Assembly (NCBI RefSeq): GCF_029504655.1
Contig: NZ_JAQFIL010000001.1
Coordinates: forward strand, 5,213,001-5,277,000
DNA from: Catalinimonas alkaloidigena
Lineage (GTDB): Bacteria > Bacteroidota > Bacteroidia > Cytophagales > Cyclobacteriaceae
Direction: 5' to 3'
DNA length: 64,000 nt
This document shows positions 9,815 to 19,651 of the stretch, one piece after another; positions within the stretch are counted from its first letter, which is position 1; the number at the start of each line of letters is the position of its first letter. Position numbers and translations under genes: made by a program. Below the pieces are notes generated by a model. It was not told where the DNA came from. It saw only the letters and a list, made by a program, of their open reading frames with translations, and did not search any database.

Positions 9815-9983
9815 TTATTCAATTTTTTCAACTTTCTGAATAAGATTGAACACAATGAAAGGATGCCTTTGAAGATTAAAGGTTCATTAAAGAAAATGCC
9901 TGAGTGGTAAGTAAAATGCCTGATCAGTCCTGATAAAGGGGACTTTAACGACAGCGCATACTTATCCTATCAGGCAGGAAGGA

Positions 9984-10307
9984 TTATGATCTTGGGGGCT
10001 TGAGAAATCCAGAGATTTCAATGCTTCTGAAATCCTGAAAATAAGAAGTGTAAATAGCAGGTAATTTCACAACAATCTGTGTGAAGTCAACTCCCGAAGT
10101 AAATAAGAAATGTACATGGCAACAATGACAAACGCACAGTGGGGAGCAACCGTCCCAACCCTGATTGTGGTCATGGTCATGATTGTTATTAGCAGTATTA
10201 ACTACCGTGATGTTTTCTGAAGTATCCCTCTGAGGTACTGTATCGGCACAGGCAACCCCTGCCAGGGCCATGAAGTAGAAGCTCAATATGTAGCACGCGA
10301 TTTTCAC
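9984..10307 (-). CDS. DUF6660 family secreted Cys/His-rich protein
   Basis: Small exported protein, 107 aa from the GTG at 10307, which places the signal peptide (KIACYILSFYFMALAGVACA) at the very N-terminus. A longer ATG frame from 10349 would add a poor N-terminus. After the signal comes NNNHDHDHNQ and then the family hallmark CSPLCVCHCCHVHF near residues 55-68. DUF6660 proteins are found in Bacteroidota beside CusA/CzcA pumps; function unknown. The Cys/His cluster suggests copper or zinc binding in the periplasm. It lies between the copper genes and the CzcA fusion pump. Confidence 0.72.
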   Translation of the reverse strand: MKIACYILSFYFMALAGVACADTVPQRDTSENITVVNTANNNHDHDHNQGWDGCSPLCVCHCCHVHFLFTSGVDFTQIVVKLPAIYTSYFQDFRSIEISGFLKPPRS

Positions 10308-10365
10308 TATCACAAATATACGGATTAATGCAATGCAAGGATATTGCAAAGTTGGATCAGACTAC

Positions 10366-10410
10366 TAAAAAAGAAGGACTTCTGATATCTATTCGGATAT
10401 CAGAAGTCTT
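10366..10410 (-). terminator. Rho-independent terminator of the HMA chaperone gene
   Basis: Perfect 13-bp stem (GACTTCTGATATC, 10377-10389, with its complement at 10396-10408) and a 6-base loop. On the minus strand it is followed by a T-rich run (TTCTTTTTT). It starts a few bases beyond the stop codon of the HMA gene at 10415, so it should end the CopA-HMA transcript and separate it from the DUF6660 gene. Confidence 0.85.
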
Positions 10411-10414
10411 TGAA

Positions 10415-10624
10415 TTACAACGAATCAGCATTAAAACCCGCTTTCTGTACCGTTTTCTTTACTTCTTCTTCAGTCAGATCAGAAGTTTCTACAGTAAGTA
10501 TGCGGTCATCACTTTCAAGGTTGACATCCCATTTTTTTATGTTCTTTTCCTCGTTCAAGAAGGGAGTCACTTTTGAAAGGCATCCGCCACAATTGATATT
10601 GGTTTTGAATTTTAAAGTGTTCAT
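10415..10624 (-). CDS. HMA-domain copper chaperone
   Basis: Free-standing heavy-metal-associated domain, 69 aa, cytoplasmic. It shows the babbab fold: strand NTLKFKTNI, metal loop NCGGC near residues 11-15, helix VTPFLNEE, strand KWDVNL, strand RILTVET and a last helix. CGGC is a variant of the usual GMxCxxC. It lies 33 bases downstream of the CopA ATPase gene and is followed by a strong terminator, so it is probably co-transcribed and delivers Cu(I) to that ATPase, in the manner of CopZ. Confidence 0.88.
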   Translation of the reverse strand: MNTLKFKTNINCGGCLSKVTPFLNEEKNIKKWDVNLESDDRILTVETSDLTEEEVKKTVQKAGFNADSL

Positions 10625-10657
10625 TATTTAGTCTATTTAAAGTTTATAATTTGATTC

Positions 10658-12922
10658 TTAAATTTTTGCTGCTTTCAACCGCAGACTATTGGCTACTACC
10701 GATACCGAACTGAAGGCCATCGCCATGCCCGCAATCATCGGATCAAGTAAAAAGCCGTTTACCGGGTATAAAAGCCCGGCTGCTATCGGGATACCGATAA
10801 TGTTGTAAATGAATGCCCAAAAGAGGTTCTGACGAATACCCAATACGGTTTTCTTAGATAGCTTAAGTGCTTTGGGTATGGACTGCAGGTCTGAAGTTAT
10901 CAACGTCATCTTCGCCACATCCATTGCTATGTCAGAACCTTTGCCCATCGCAATACTCACATCGGCTTGTGCCAGAGCGTGTGAGTCGTTGATGCCATCT
11001 CCAACCATCGCCACAATTTTTCCTTTGACTTGTAGCCCTTTTACAAAATCTGCTTTGTCGGAAGGCAATACTTCTGCTTTAAACTCCTTAAGGCCTACCT
11101 GTTCGGCAACTGCATGGGCTGTTTGCTGATTATCACCGGTGAGCATGTACACGTTAATGTTTCTTTCCTGAAGGGTTTCAATAGCTTTTTTAGATGTTTC
11201 CTTAATCTTATCGGCAATTGCCAGCACAGCTAAAGCCTGATCTTGATTGGCAAAAAAGATGACTGTTTTAGCTTCCTCCCGAAGTGTTTTGGCTTTTTTG
11301 TCAAGTTGATTACTCACACTGATATTATGTTCGGCAAGCAATCTTTGGTTACCGATATAGAAGCTCGTGCCATTTTTATACTTTGCTTCAACCCCCCGCC
11401 CCGTAATGCTGTTAAACTGTGAAATGGTTGCAGATTTAATGCCTTCCTCTTTTAGCTTTTGAACCACCGCTTCTGCCAAAGGATGTTCCGATTGCGACTC
11501 CATGGCCAGTACCATGGGCTTGAGCTTTTCGGATTGCTCCTCATCTTCCCAAAAGATATCCGTAACGACCGGCTTCCCTTCGGTGATGGTGCCCGTTTTG
11601 TCTAAAACAACAGCATTTACCTGATATCCTAATTCCAGGCTTTCAGCGTCTTTGATCAGAATATTGTTTTCAGCGCCCTTTCCGACACCAACCATAATAG
11701 CCGTTGGGGTAGCTAGCCCCAAAGCACAGGGGCAGGCGATCACCAATACAGCTACCGAGGTAAGCAATGCATGCGTGAAGGCATCATCTCCACCTACCAA
11801 CATCCAGGTAATAAAAGTCACGATGGAAATAACCATTACTATCGGCACGAATATTCCGGCTATCTTATCCACCAGCTTTTGAACCGGGGCTTTACTCCCC
11901 TGGGCTTCTTGCACCATTTTGATTATTTGGGCAAGTAAGGTCTCCCCGGCTACTTTCTCAGCCGTAAAGCGAAAGCTACCTTTCTGGTTGACCGTCCCTG
12001 CAAACACTTTTTCACCTTTGCTTTTCTCCACCGGTATGGGTTCTCCTGTAATCATGCTTTCATCCACAAAAGAATTTCCCTCGGCCACTTCACCATCTAC
12101 AGGTATCTTCTCCCCCGGACGAACCAAAATGGTATAACCCACCTCAACCGAGGCAATGGGCATTTCCACTTCCTCTCCATCCACAATCACTCTCAATGTT
12201 TTCGGCTGTAAACCCATTAGTTTTTTGATGGCAGAAGAGGTATTGGATTTCGCTTTTTCCTCCAATACTTTTCCCAGTGAGATGAAAGTGATGATTACGG
12301 TAGCCGCTTCATAATACACATGTGGATGTATGCCCCTATTGTGCCAAAACTCAGGAAATAAGGTATTGAACAAGCTGAAAATGAATGCAATCCCCGTACT
12401 CAGGGCCACCAACGTATCCATGTTGGCCTTCCCGTGCCTGGCTTGTTTATAGGCATTAATGAAAAAACTTCTGCCAAACCAGAATAAAACCGGAATGGTA
12501 AATGCCAGAGAAATCCATCTGCCCGGCACCCAGTCCATGTAGAACATGCCCAGAATGAATACCGGTAGCGTTAAGATAGCAGACCAAATGGTTCGTCTTT
12601 TTACTTCCTGATAATGCTTTTCCTGAAGCTCCTGCTGCGCTTCTGATGGGTTTTCAGCGTCAACAATCAAATCATAACCAACTGACTGTAGCGCCTTACG
12701 CAAATCCTCTGAGGTGAGTGAATCGTTATATTCTACTAATACCGAACTATTAGCGAAATTGACACTTGCCTTGGCCACACCTTCAGTATGGGCAAGGATG
12801 GACTCCACGCTGGAGGCACAGGAGGCGCAAGTCATCCCCGTTACCGGAAAGGATTTTTTTAGTGTCTTGCCCATCTTTTGAGATGGTTTTCTGTTTGGTT
12901 CAATAATATCTATGGCTTCCAT
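10658..12922 (-). CDS. copA: Cu(I)-exporting P1B-1 ATPase CopA
   Basis: Inner-membrane ATPase of 754 aa that exports Cu(I) (and probably Ag(I)) from the cytoplasm. One N-terminal HMA domain carries GMTCASC near residues 29-35. The transport motif CPC lies in [11 protein letters not shown] near 399, the phosphorylated Asp in [11 protein letters not shown] near 439, and the hinge is [10 protein letters not shown] (Ser-His in place of the common Ala-Pro). The C-terminal helices include [15 protein letters not shown] and [15 protein letters not shown], the latter with the Met/Ser pair expected of P1B-1 enzymes. The start at 12922 allows a short leader; MGKTLKK further in is an alternative. A regulator of the HMA-AraC type lies just upstream. 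Confidence 0.93.
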   Translation of the reverse strand: MEAIDIIEPNRKPSQKMGKTLKKSFPVTGMTCASCASSVESILAHTEGVAKASVNFANSSVLVEYNDSLTSEDLRKALQSVGYDLIVDAENPSEAQQELQEKHYQEVKRRTIWSAILTLPVFILGMFYMDWVPGRWISLAFTIPVLFWFGRSFFINAYKQARHGKANMDTLVALSTGIAFIFSLFNTLFPEFWHNRGIHPHVYYEAATVIITFISLGKVLEEKAKSNTSSAIKKLMGLQPKTLRVIVDGEEVEMPIASVEVGYTILVRPGEKIPVDGEVAEGNSFVDESMITGEPIPVEKSKGEKVFAGTVNQKGSFRFTAEKVAGETLLAQIIKMVQEAQGSKAPVQKLVDKIAGIFVPIVMVISIVTFITWMLVGGDDAFTHALLTSVAVLVIACPCALGLATPTAIMVGVGKGAENNILIKDAESLELGYQVNAVVLDKTGTITEGKPVVTDIFWEDEEQSEKLKPMVLAMESQSEHPLAEAVVQKLKEEGIKSATISQFNSITGRGVEAKYKNGTSFYIGNQRLLAEHNISVSNQLDKKAKTLREEAKTVIFFANQDQALAVLAIADKIKETSKKAIETLQERNINVYMLTGDNQQTAHAVAEQVGLKEFKAEVLPSDKADFVKGLQVKGKIVAMVGDGINDSHALAQADVSIAMGKGSDIAMDVAKMTLITSDLQSIPKALKLSKKTVLGIRQNLFWAFIYNIIGIPIAAGLLYPVNGFLLDPMIAGMAMAFSSVSVVANSLRLKAAKI

Positions 12923-13061
12923 ATATCATTTTTTAATCTATATGTTCTGAGATGAACAATACAAAATTCGGAAGTGCAGAAGGAATAAGTACTATAGGAT
13001 TTGCTTAAGGTTTTACAAAATTGTCAGTATGCCGAAGCATCTGGATTTGAATATTGAATAA

Positions 13062-13634
13062 TTATATGTTATCCAATGTGTTTCTTTTTCTATCAATGGT
13101 ACTTTTAAACTGAGAAGGTGTCATACCAGTGACTTTTTTAAATTGACTACTTAAATGTGCCGCACTGCTGTATCCTAACTGAAAGGCTATTTGGCTCAGT
13201 GTAAGTTCATCATAGATCAGCAATTCCTTAATGCGCTCAATTTTCTGGCGGATGATATATTGCTCAAGGGTGATGCTTTCTACCGAAGAAAAAAGCATGC
13301 CGAGATATTTATAGTCATAGTTGAGTTGGTCAGCGATCAAATCAGCCCACTTCACATCTAAAACCTCCTGTGAATGATGAATCTTTTGAACAATCAAATT
13401 TTTCATCTGCTCTATCAGTCTGCTTTTGCGATCATCTATAAGCGAAAAACCCACTGTTTCCAGCCCTTCATTTAACCTGCTTTTTTCCTCATCCCCTAAT
13501 CCTTTTTTGAGTTCAATCTTACCCAGTTCCACATTTTGAAAGGGTATCTCTAATTCTTCCATGAGTTGCTTAACCGCTGTTATACAGCGCGGGCAAACCA
13601 TATTTTTAATATGTAGAATTTTACTGTCTGTCAT
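13062..13634 (-). CDS. AraC-family regulator with HMA-like N-terminal sensor (copy 1)
   Basis: Protein of 190 aa, much shorter than classical AraC proteins. Residues 1-70 resemble an HMA domain with metal loop KNMVCPRC (Cys14 and Cys17). A helical linker follows, and residues 90-185 form the AraC DNA-binding domain (two HTH motifs; LTLSQIAFQLGYSSAAHLSSQFKKVTG... near 140-170). The layout suggests a one-component sensor in which Cu(I) or another soft metal binds the Cys pair. It lies directly upstream of the copA operon on the same strand and downstream of an unknown membrane protein. A repeated GATGTACGA element stands about 67 bases before its start. Related copies are at 30128-30988 and 47667-48251, with a fossil at 34213. 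Confidence 0.85.
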   Translation of the reverse strand: MTDSKILHIKNMVCPRCITAVKQLMEELEIPFQNVELGKIELKKGLGDEEKSRLNEGLETVGFSLIDDRKSRLIEQMKNLIVQKIHHSQEVLDVKWADLIADQLNYDYKYLGMLFSSVESITLEQYIIRQKIERIKELLIYDELTLSQIAFQLGYSSAAHLSSQFKKVTGMTPSQFKSTIDRKRNTLDNI

Positions 13635-13701
13635 TTAGATATGGCATTTATCATCATTTAAATAAACACTTTTTAGTGCGTTATGATTTATAAAATTCGG
13701 T

Positions 13702-13719
13702 GTTTGATGTACGAAATTA
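13702..13719 (-). promoter_or_regulatory. GATGTACGA-type operator or promoter element, copy 1
   Basis: The plus-strand text GTTTGATGTACGAAATTA agrees in 16 of 18 positions with 25788-25805 and shares a 12-base core (TTTGATGTACGA) with 30096-30113. All three precede minus-strand genes. Here the element ends 67 bases before the start codon of the HMA-AraC regulator. It is a partial dyad (TTTYG-ATGTA-CGAAA in its best copy). The factor that binds is unknown; an HMA-AraC regulator is the natural candidate. Confidence 0.55.
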
Positions 13720-13766
13720 TTGGCTTATACGGTTTGATGGTTCACTATTTTTATTCAATGAAAATA

Positions 13767-14207
13767 CTACGAAAAAACAATTTTACGAGCGCATATAAAA
13801 CTCAGTATTGGATTGACTATAATAGCCAGGAATGGTGACAGTCCTATATCTAAGAAAGGTACAACAGGCATTTGCTCATTGTAGCTCCAAAAGTCTAGTT
13901 CTACAGCCACCCACTCTGCTGTTAACGAAACTAAGCTGGCCATTATGAGGACGATTAGCAATATTTTAAAATTAAAATTTCTAATCCAGTACTTGTCTTT
14001 GAGGACAACAGCAACAAGGCCGTATATGATGAATGTGAGTACAACATCTCCAATCGTGCATCCGAGGAAGTAGATGCTTTTCATAAAGAGATTGTACTCA
14101 TTATATAAACCGGCATGAAGGTTTTCCCAGATAAAGTTCAGAACGAAAGCTATCAGCGCCATCCATGTTAATAAACTTTTAGCTTTAATTGTCTTAGACT
14201 CCTCCAT
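13767..14207 (-). CDS. Unknown multi-span membrane protein, WE/GLSPFL family (copy 1)
   Basis: Integral membrane protein of 146 aa with four to five hydrophobic segments; I do not recognise a named family. It is a clear paralog of 46229-46759. Shared features are FxxNFIWExxxxxLY near residues 22-35, an acidic residue in the next helix (GDVVLTFIIYG), TAEWVAVELDFWSYNEQMP near 97-115 and GLSPFLAIIVNPILSF near 122-137. Conserved Trp-Glu, Glu-Trp, Tyr and Pro residues within or next to membrane segments suggest a channel, enzyme or chaperone rather than a simple anchor. Both copies lie near an HMA-AraC regulator, which points to metal stress, but no function can be assigned. Confidence 0.65.
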   Translation of the reverse strand: MEESKTIKAKSLLTWMALIAFVLNFIWENLHAGLYNEYNLFMKSIYFLGCTIGDVVLTFIIYGLVAVVLKDKYWIRNFNFKILLIVLIMASLVSLTAEWVAVELDFWSYNEQMPVVPFLDIGLSPFLAIIVNPILSFICARKIVFS

Positions 14208-14217
14208 GTTTAAAGTT

Positions 14218-14248
14218 CAGGAATGGCTTTAATGCAATACCATTCCTG
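14218..14248 (-). terminator. Stem-loop between DUF2911 gene and membrane-protein gene
   Basis: Nine-base perfect arms (CAGGAATGG at 14218-14226 and its complement at 14240-14248) with a 13-base loop, just downstream of the DUF2911 stop on the minus strand. There is no strong T-run after it, so it may be a weak terminator or an mRNA-stabilising hairpin. Confidence 0.45.
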
Positions 14249-14259
14249 CTATTCTGATT

Positions 14260-15214
14260 TTACAGTGATTTCACCTCAAAAGAAACCTTCAGCTTTTCCC
14301 ATACGATAGTTACTTCTGCTGTTGAATTGCCCGTTTCATTCACCGCATAGGTAAGCGCTTCCTGGTTTTCTGATAGTTTCTCAGGGTTCACTTTTATTCT
14401 TACTACATCAAGGGATGGATCATAGTCATCACTCATGTGCTGATCCCAGTTTTTATTGATGATCAACGTCCATTCGTTTTCACCAGGAATAGTGAAAAAA
14501 ACCATATTTTCCTGCTGGAACTTTGGTGTTATTAATCTCTACATCTTCTGAAAAATTGATGGCTGTTGCCCTGTGTGCGCCAGTGGCCCATACTTTGTCA
14601 TATTCTACCAGGCCTCCCCAGATTGTTCTACCCCGCACACTTGGGGAAGAATAATCAATGTGTATGTGTGTATCTCCTGCATTTCCCATAGCTGCCGTCT
14701 TTGGACTCTTGGGTTTAGACTTATCATCATTATCTGCACCATGGGCAGCATGATCGTTTGCAGGCTTGTTACAACCTCTGGAGAACTGAAGGTGAACAAT
14801 CTTCCACATACCTTCCTCTACCTGCATGGAAAGGGTTACCAATCCGGCAGAATTAATCTGCTGGCCTTGCATCTCGCCCTTAATCAAATAATTGCCTCGC
14901 AATAATGTCATCTCTTTGTTGACCAGAGATTCGGCAACTTCAACAGAGAATGTCATCTCCTGCATCTCCTCAATTTCTTTTCCCAAATGACCGTCTCTGT
15001 AGTGCTCCCAGGAATCATCAACCGATCCCTGTTCGTATATTTTTGCTTTTGGAGAGAAAACTGCATTCAACGGCTCCAGATTTTTATCATTTACTGAACT
15101 GACAAATAAGTCCAGCACTTCGTTGGCTGTATTTTTGGGTTTGACTGAATCATTGCAAGAAATCATTAGTACTGATAAAGCCAAAATAGCGGTGGGAAAT
15201 AATTTTTTCATCAT
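14260..15214 (-). pseudogene. DUF2911 lipoprotein with NTF2-like domain, broken by a frameshift
   Basis: Two overlapping frames together make one protein of about 317 aa. The N-terminal part starts with a lipoprotein signal (LFPTAILALSVLMISC) and an NTF2/SnoaL-like domain (residues 25-145). The DUF2911 domain begins at HIHIDYSSPSVRGRTIWGG and runs to GKYGFF, where the frame shifts; it continues as TIPGENEWTLIINKNWDQH and ends at 14260. The shift is at a run of seven T on the coding strand (about 14494-14500): six T would keep the gene open. This could be a true inactivating mutation, slippage during transcription or a sequencing error. DUF2911 proteins are exported Bacteroidota proteins of unknown function. 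The start may be either of two adjacent ATGs (15214 or 15211). Confidence 0.78.
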
Positions 15215-15239
15215 AGATTATTGGGTTAGTTATAAATAT

Positions 15240-16298
15240 TTAAGCAATCGTAATTTCTTCATCCAGATACACCTGCTGGATTAAATTAAGTAGTTCAATC
15301 CCTTCCTTTCTTGGTCGCTGAAATGCTTTCCTTCCTGAAATCAATCCCATACCTCCGGCCCTTTTATTGATCACAGCCGTCTTTACAGCTTCTGCATAGT
15401 CCGAATCACCGGATGATGCCCCTCCCGAGTTGATCAGGCCTATCTTGCCCATGTAACAGTTGGCTACCTGGTAGCGGCACAGATCAATTGGATGATCCGA
15501 AGTATATTTCTCATACATTTCTTTAGAAGTCTTACCAAAATCCAAAGCCTTGAAACCGCCATTTGTTTCAGGCAGCTTTTGTTTGATAATATCTGCCTGA
15601 ATGGTGACTCCCAGATGGTTGGCCTGGCCTGTGAGGTCAGCGGCTGTATGGTAATCCTTGTCCTTGGTTTTGAAGGCTTCATTTCGGGTATAACACCACA
15701 AGATAGTGGCCATCCCTAATTCATGGGCATAAGCGAAGGCTTCTGAAATTTCACGGATCTGCCGGTTTGACTCTGCCGACCCAAAGTATACGGTAGCCCC
15801 AATGGCGCAAGCCCCCATATTCCAGGCATCCTTTACCGTTCCGAATAAGATCTGGTCATGTTTGTTGGGATAGGTAAGCAGCTCATTATGGTTGATTTTT
15901 ACGATATAAGGAATTTTATGCGCATACTTTCGGGCGTTAAGCCCTAATACACCAAAGGTAGAGGCTACACCGTTACAACCTGCTTCCAAACCAAGCTGTA
16001 CAATATTCTCCGGGTCAAAGTAGTCCGGATTGGGGCCAAAAGCGCTCCCAGCGGAATGTTCAATACCCTGATCTACCGGAAGAATTGACAAGTAGCCCGT
16101 GCCTGCCAGGTTACCACTATTATACAATCTTGATAGTGAATTAAGCACCTGCGGATTTCTGTTTGTATTCAGAAAAACCTGATCCAGATAATCCGGTCCG
16201 GGTATGGTAAGCCTTGTTTTGTCAAAGGTTTTGCAGCTGTACTCTAACAGGTATTCAGCCTGATCTCCTAAATATTCATTTATCTTTTTCATATCCAT
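15240..16298 (-). CDS. fbaB: Class I fructose-bisphosphate aldolase (DhnA/FbaB type)
   Basis: Cytoplasmic enzyme of 352 aa that cleaves fructose-1,6-bisphosphate to dihydroxyacetone phosphate and glyceraldehyde-3-phosphate through a Schiff base, without metal. Recognisable segments are [19 protein letters not shown] near residues 73-91, [25 protein letters not shown] near 126-136 and [16 protein letters not shown]. This is the archaeal/FbaB-like aldolase, not the class II enzyme. The ATG at 16298 is chosen because a TTG frame from 16316 would overlap the upstream gene. It lies at the downstream end of the stress block, behind the MFS and CopB genes. Metal independence would be useful under metal stress (inference). 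Confidence 0.92.
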   Translation of the reverse strand: MDMKKINEYLGDQAEYLLEYSCKTFDKTRLTIPGPDYLDQVFLNTNRNPQVLNSLSRLYNSGNLAGTGYLSILPVDQGIEHSAGSAFGPNPDYFDPENIVQLGLEAGCNGVASTFGVLGLNARKYAHKIPYIVKINHNELLTYPNKHDQILFGTVKDAWNMGACAIGATVYFGSAESNRQIREISEAFAYAHELGMATILWCYTRNEAFKTKDKDYHTAADLTGQANHLGVTIQADIIKQKLPETNGGFKALDFGKTSKEMYEKYTSDHPIDLCRYQVANCYMGKIGLINSGGASSGDSDYAEAVKTAVINKRAGGMGLISGRKAFQRPRKEGIELLNLIQQVYLDEEITIA

Positions 16299-16316
16299 TC
16301 TATTTACAGTTGACAA

Positions 16317-17552
16317 TTATTGACGTTTTTTACTTGTTGATTTTAACCTCGGGACGACCAGAACGGTTACAAGTAGTAATACTGTTCCGATGATCGGGTA
16401 TGGCCAGGATTTGCCAAAGGTGTACAACCAAATACCCAAAATAGGCCCCAGTACCTGACCGATGCTATTAACAGATGTTTGTAGCGAAAGATTAGCTCCG
16501 GTATGATTTTTATCAATGAAAGAAATCATAGCGATAAGATTTGGCGTAACCATGGCTCCTCCTACCGCAAAAACGATGATCATAGCGTAGACAAACAAGT
16601 TGTGTGTCCAGAAAGAAAAAGCGAACATGGCCAATGAGGCTATTGCAAAGCCGATAAATAGTTGTGTGTTTATAGACAATTTTTTCTCATCAAGACTGGC
16701 AAAGAGGGGCTGTAGTGCCGCCATGATCAAACCACAAAGCATAAAGCCCAGGCCTATCTGTGAAGTAGTAAAAGTAAGGACATCCTTAGCGTATACGGAA
16801 AAGACCGTTTCAAATAAGGTAACTGCTAATTGAATAACCAATGACATCAGTAACAGTAATATAAAATCTAATCTGATGCTCAATCTTGATTGCTGTACTT
16901 CTTGTAGAATATCAAGGTTACGTCTTTCGGGATTTTTCAACCATCCGATGGTTAGAAACAAAATCAATACCCCTAATAATGCCACCGCAAGGAAAGGAAC
17001 GCTGAATTTATCTAGCAGTAAATGCCCGAAGCTGGTATTAAAATGCAGGTTGGTTTGAGCGAGATAACCACCGATCATCGGCCCGGCTATCACTCCCGTA
17101 CTTACAGCCACCCCGGACCATGCCAAGACTTTCCTTCGCTGCATGCTGTTGGTAATGTCACTGAGGTAAGCATTACCAACGGGGATAACCGAAGATGAGA
17201 AGATCCCTCCAAGGATACGGGCCATGTACAGCATGGTTAAAGAAGTAGCCAGGCCGGTTAATGCCTGCATAACAACAAAACCTGTCAGCCCCATAATGAT
17301 GAGTAGTTTACGACCGAAACGGTCAGATAACTTACCCCAAACTACCGCAAATAATAGTTGAAAAAATGGGTATATGCTGGTAAGGATACCAATGTGATAG
17401 TTGATATCCTCATCCGCCACTACACCGGACTTTAAAGCAAGTCTTTCCGTATAGTAGGGTAAAACGGGCAGCAGTACGCCATACCCGCTCATAACCACAA
17501 AAATACTCAACAGGACAATTATTATCCTGCCAAGGATTTCTCTATTACCCAT
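16317..17552 (-). CDS. MFS efflux transporter (TetA/DHA1-like)
   Basis: Inner-membrane transporter of 411 aa with about 12 hydrophobic helices. The loop between helices 2 and 3 carries MFS motif A (GKLSDRFGRK near residues 72-81). The motif-C-like segment is GVAVSTGVIAGPMIGGYLA near helix 5, typical of drug:H+ antiporters of the TetA/DHA1 group. Substrate unknown. Its start overlaps the stop codon of the CopB-type ATPase (TAATG), so translation is coupled and the two are in one operon. It could export a metal chelate or a toxic organic compound. Confidence 0.85.
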   Translation of the reverse strand: MGNREILGRIIIVLLSIFVVMSGYGVLLPVLPYYTERLALKSGVVADEDINYHIGILTSIYPFFQLLFAVVWGKLSDRFGRKLLIIMGLTGFVVMQALTGLATSLTMLYMARILGGIFSSSVIPVGNAYLSDITNSMQRRKVLAWSGVAVSTGVIAGPMIGGYLAQTNLHFNTSFGHLLLDKFSVPFLAVALLGVLILFLTIGWLKNPERRNLDILQEVQQSRLSIRLDFILLLLMSLVIQLAVTLFETVFSVYAKDVLTFTTSQIGLGFMLCGLIMAALQPLFASLDEKKLSINTQLFIGFAIASLAMFAFSFWTHNLFVYAMIIVFAVGGAMVTPNLIAMISFIDKNHTGANLSLQTSVNSIGQVLGPILGIWLYTFGKSWPYPIIGTVLLLVTVLVVPRLKSTSKKRQ

Positions 17553-19639
17553 TACTTGCTACCAATTTTTTTCTTTAAAAGTTGGGCATTGATTGCCACT
17601 ATAATGGTACTCAAACTCATAAATACCGCACCTACAGCAGGCCCTAATACAAAGCCGGATGTGTAAAGCACCCCTGCCGCAAGAGGAATGGCAACCGCGT
17701 TGTATCCCGTAGCCCATATCAGGTTTTGGATCATCTTATTGTAAGTAGCTTTTCCAAACAGGATCAGATTGGCAATGTCTTGCGGGTTGCTATTGACCAA
17801 AATAATGTCGGCTGTTTCGGCTGCCACATCGGTTCCTGAGCCCACGGCAATACCTACGTTGGCCTGTGCCAGTGCAGGCGCATCGTTCACCCCATCACCG
17901 GTCATAGCGACAAATTCATTCTTAGCTTGTAGGTCTTTTACGATTTCAACCTTCTGGTGTGGCAATACCTCTGAGTAGTATCCGTCCAGGCCTAGTTCTT
18001 CACTTACTGCTTTGGCGACTGTTTCATTGTCACCGGTAGCCATCATCACTTTAATGTTATTGTTTTTGAACACTTTAATTGCCTGGGCACTTTCCGGCCT
18101 GATCTCATCGGCCAGGGCGATGTACCCGGCCAGTTTATTATCCACCAGCACAAATACAACTGTCTCCGCAGCACTGCTGTAGGCACCATCAGGTAGGGAA
18201 ATATTCTCATCTTTCAGATAACCCGGGCTCACTACTTTTACATCTTTTCCTTCCACTTTTGCTTCTACCCCTTTACCGGTAATGGCATTGAAGTTTTCCG
18301 GTTTGGGTACGGCTATGTCTTTCTCTTTTACTTTTTTGATAATACCAACGGCAATAGGATGTTCCGAACTTTGCTCCAAAGCACTGGAAAGCCGAAGTAG
18401 TTCGTCTGCCTCAAATTGCTGATCTACCGCTTCTACACGGGTAACGCCAAAATCGCCTTTGGTCAGGGTTCCGGTTTTATCAAAAACGAGGGCCGAGATC
18501 TTTCTTGATTCCTCAAAAGCAGTCCTGTTTCTAATCAGCAGACCATTCTGTGCCGAAACCGCAGTGGATATGGCTACCACTAATGGTATGGCTAAGCCAA
18601 GCGCATGCGGACAAGCAATGACCATGACGGTAACCATTCTTTCCAGGGCATATACGAAAGGAAAGCCTAAAAACAACCAGGTAGCCAGCGTACCAAAACC
18701 AATGGCCAATGCAATATAGGTAAGCCACTTGGCGGCACGGTCTGACAAATTCTGCATTTTTGACTTAGACTTTTGCGCCTCTTGTACCAGCGTAATTACC
18801 TTATTGAGGTAGCTGTCTTTACCTGTATGCTCTACTTTTACTTTTAGTGAGCCATTGCCATTGAGTGACCCTCCGATTACTTTATTCTCAAGGCCTTTTT
18901 TTACCGGTTTGGATTCCCCGGTCAGCATAGACTCATTCAGGTAACTTTCCCCCTCTACGATAATGCCATCAGCCGGAACTTTTTCACCGGGTTTAATCAA
19001 AATAATATCATCTTTTTGCAAGTCTTCCAGCTTCACATCTTCTACCGTGTCACCTTTGACCCGATGCGCTTCTGAGGGCATCATGCTTACCAATAACTGC
19101 AGGGCTTTTGAAGCTCCCAGTACGGATTTCATTTCCAGCCAGTGGCCGAGTAGCATGATATCAATCAGGGTGGCCAGTTCCCAAAAAAAGTCTTCTCCTT
19201 CAAGGCCGAACACTGTTGCGGAACTATAAAAATAGGCAACACTAATGGCCATGGATATTAAAGTCATCATGCCCGGGGCACCTTCCTTCAGCTCATCCTT
19301 CAATCCTTTCAGAAAAGGCCAGCCTCCGTAAAAATAAACGATGGTAGAAAGCCCGAACAGAATGTAAGCATTGCCCGGCAGCAGCCACTCATAACCGAAA
19401 AATCCCTGGATCATTGGCGAAAAAACAAGTATAGGGACAGTGAGTACCAGCGATATCCAGAATCGCTTTTTGAAGTCCTCTATCATCATTTTATGATGAT
19501 CATGTCCCATTTCACCATGCCCGGGGTTGTGACCCGAATGACTACTATGCCCATGTCCTTCATGTCCGGAATGATCTTCATGCTTTTTACTTTCTTCGTG
19601 CTTATGGTGTGTGTGATTATGCTCTTTATGATTTTCCAT
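17552..19639 (-). CDS. copB: CPH-type (P1B-3) copper ATPase, CopB-like
   Basis: Inner-membrane P-type ATPase of 695 aa. Its N-terminus is a His-rich tail of about 50 residues (many HxH, HHxH and GHxxH clusters), with no CxxC domain. The transport motif is CPH (IACPHALGLAIP near 343), which defines the P1B-3 group that exports copper, mainly Cu(II) or Ag. The phosphorylation site DKTGTLTKGDFG is near 388, followed by the GDGVNDAPAL hinge and a C-terminal MSLSTIIVAINAQLL helix. Together with CopA (CPC) and the SPC enzyme, this window encodes three different P1B classes. It is flanked by PPK2 upstream and MFS downstream on the same strand. Confidence 0.92.
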   Translation of the reverse strand: MENHKEHNHTHHKHEESKKHEDHSGHEGHGHSSHSGHNPGHGEMGHDHHKMMIEDFKKRFWISLVLTVPILVFSPMIQGFFGYEWLLPGNAYILFGLSTIVYFYGGWPFLKGLKDELKEGAPGMMTLISMAISVAYFYSSATVFGLEGEDFFWELATLIDIMLLGHWLEMKSVLGASKALQLLVSMMPSEAHRVKGDTVEDVKLEDLQKDDIILIKPGEKVPADGIIVEGESYLNESMLTGESKPVKKGLENKVIGGSLNGNGSLKVKVEHTGKDSYLNKVITLVQEAQKSKSKMQNLSDRAAKWLTYIALAIGFGTLATWLFLGFPFVYALERMVTVMVIACPHALGLAIPLVVAISTAVSAQNGLLIRNRTAFEESRKISALVFDKTGTLTKGDFGVTRVEAVDQQFEADELLRLSSALEQSSEHPIAVGIIKKVKEKDIAVPKPENFNAITGKGVEAKVEGKDVKVVSPGYLKDENISLPDGAYSSAAETVVFVLVDNKLAGYIALADEIRPESAQAIKVFKNNNIKVMMATGDNETVAKAVSEELGLDGYYSEVLPHQKVEIVKDLQAKNEFVAMTGDGVNDAPALAQANVGIAVGSGTDVAAETADIILVNSNPQDIANLILFGKATYNKMIQNLIWATGYNAVAIPLAAGVLYTSGFVLGPAVGAVFMSLSTIIVAINAQLLKKKIGSK

Positions 19640-19651
19640 AATGACTATTTT

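Noticed and set aside
9677..9910. Plus-strand 77-codon frame with a Phe/Leu-rich stretch
   Set aside because: The hydrophobic part comes from a T-rich low-complexity run; the minus strand in the same place gives a better membrane helix, and neighbouring genes are all on the minus strand.
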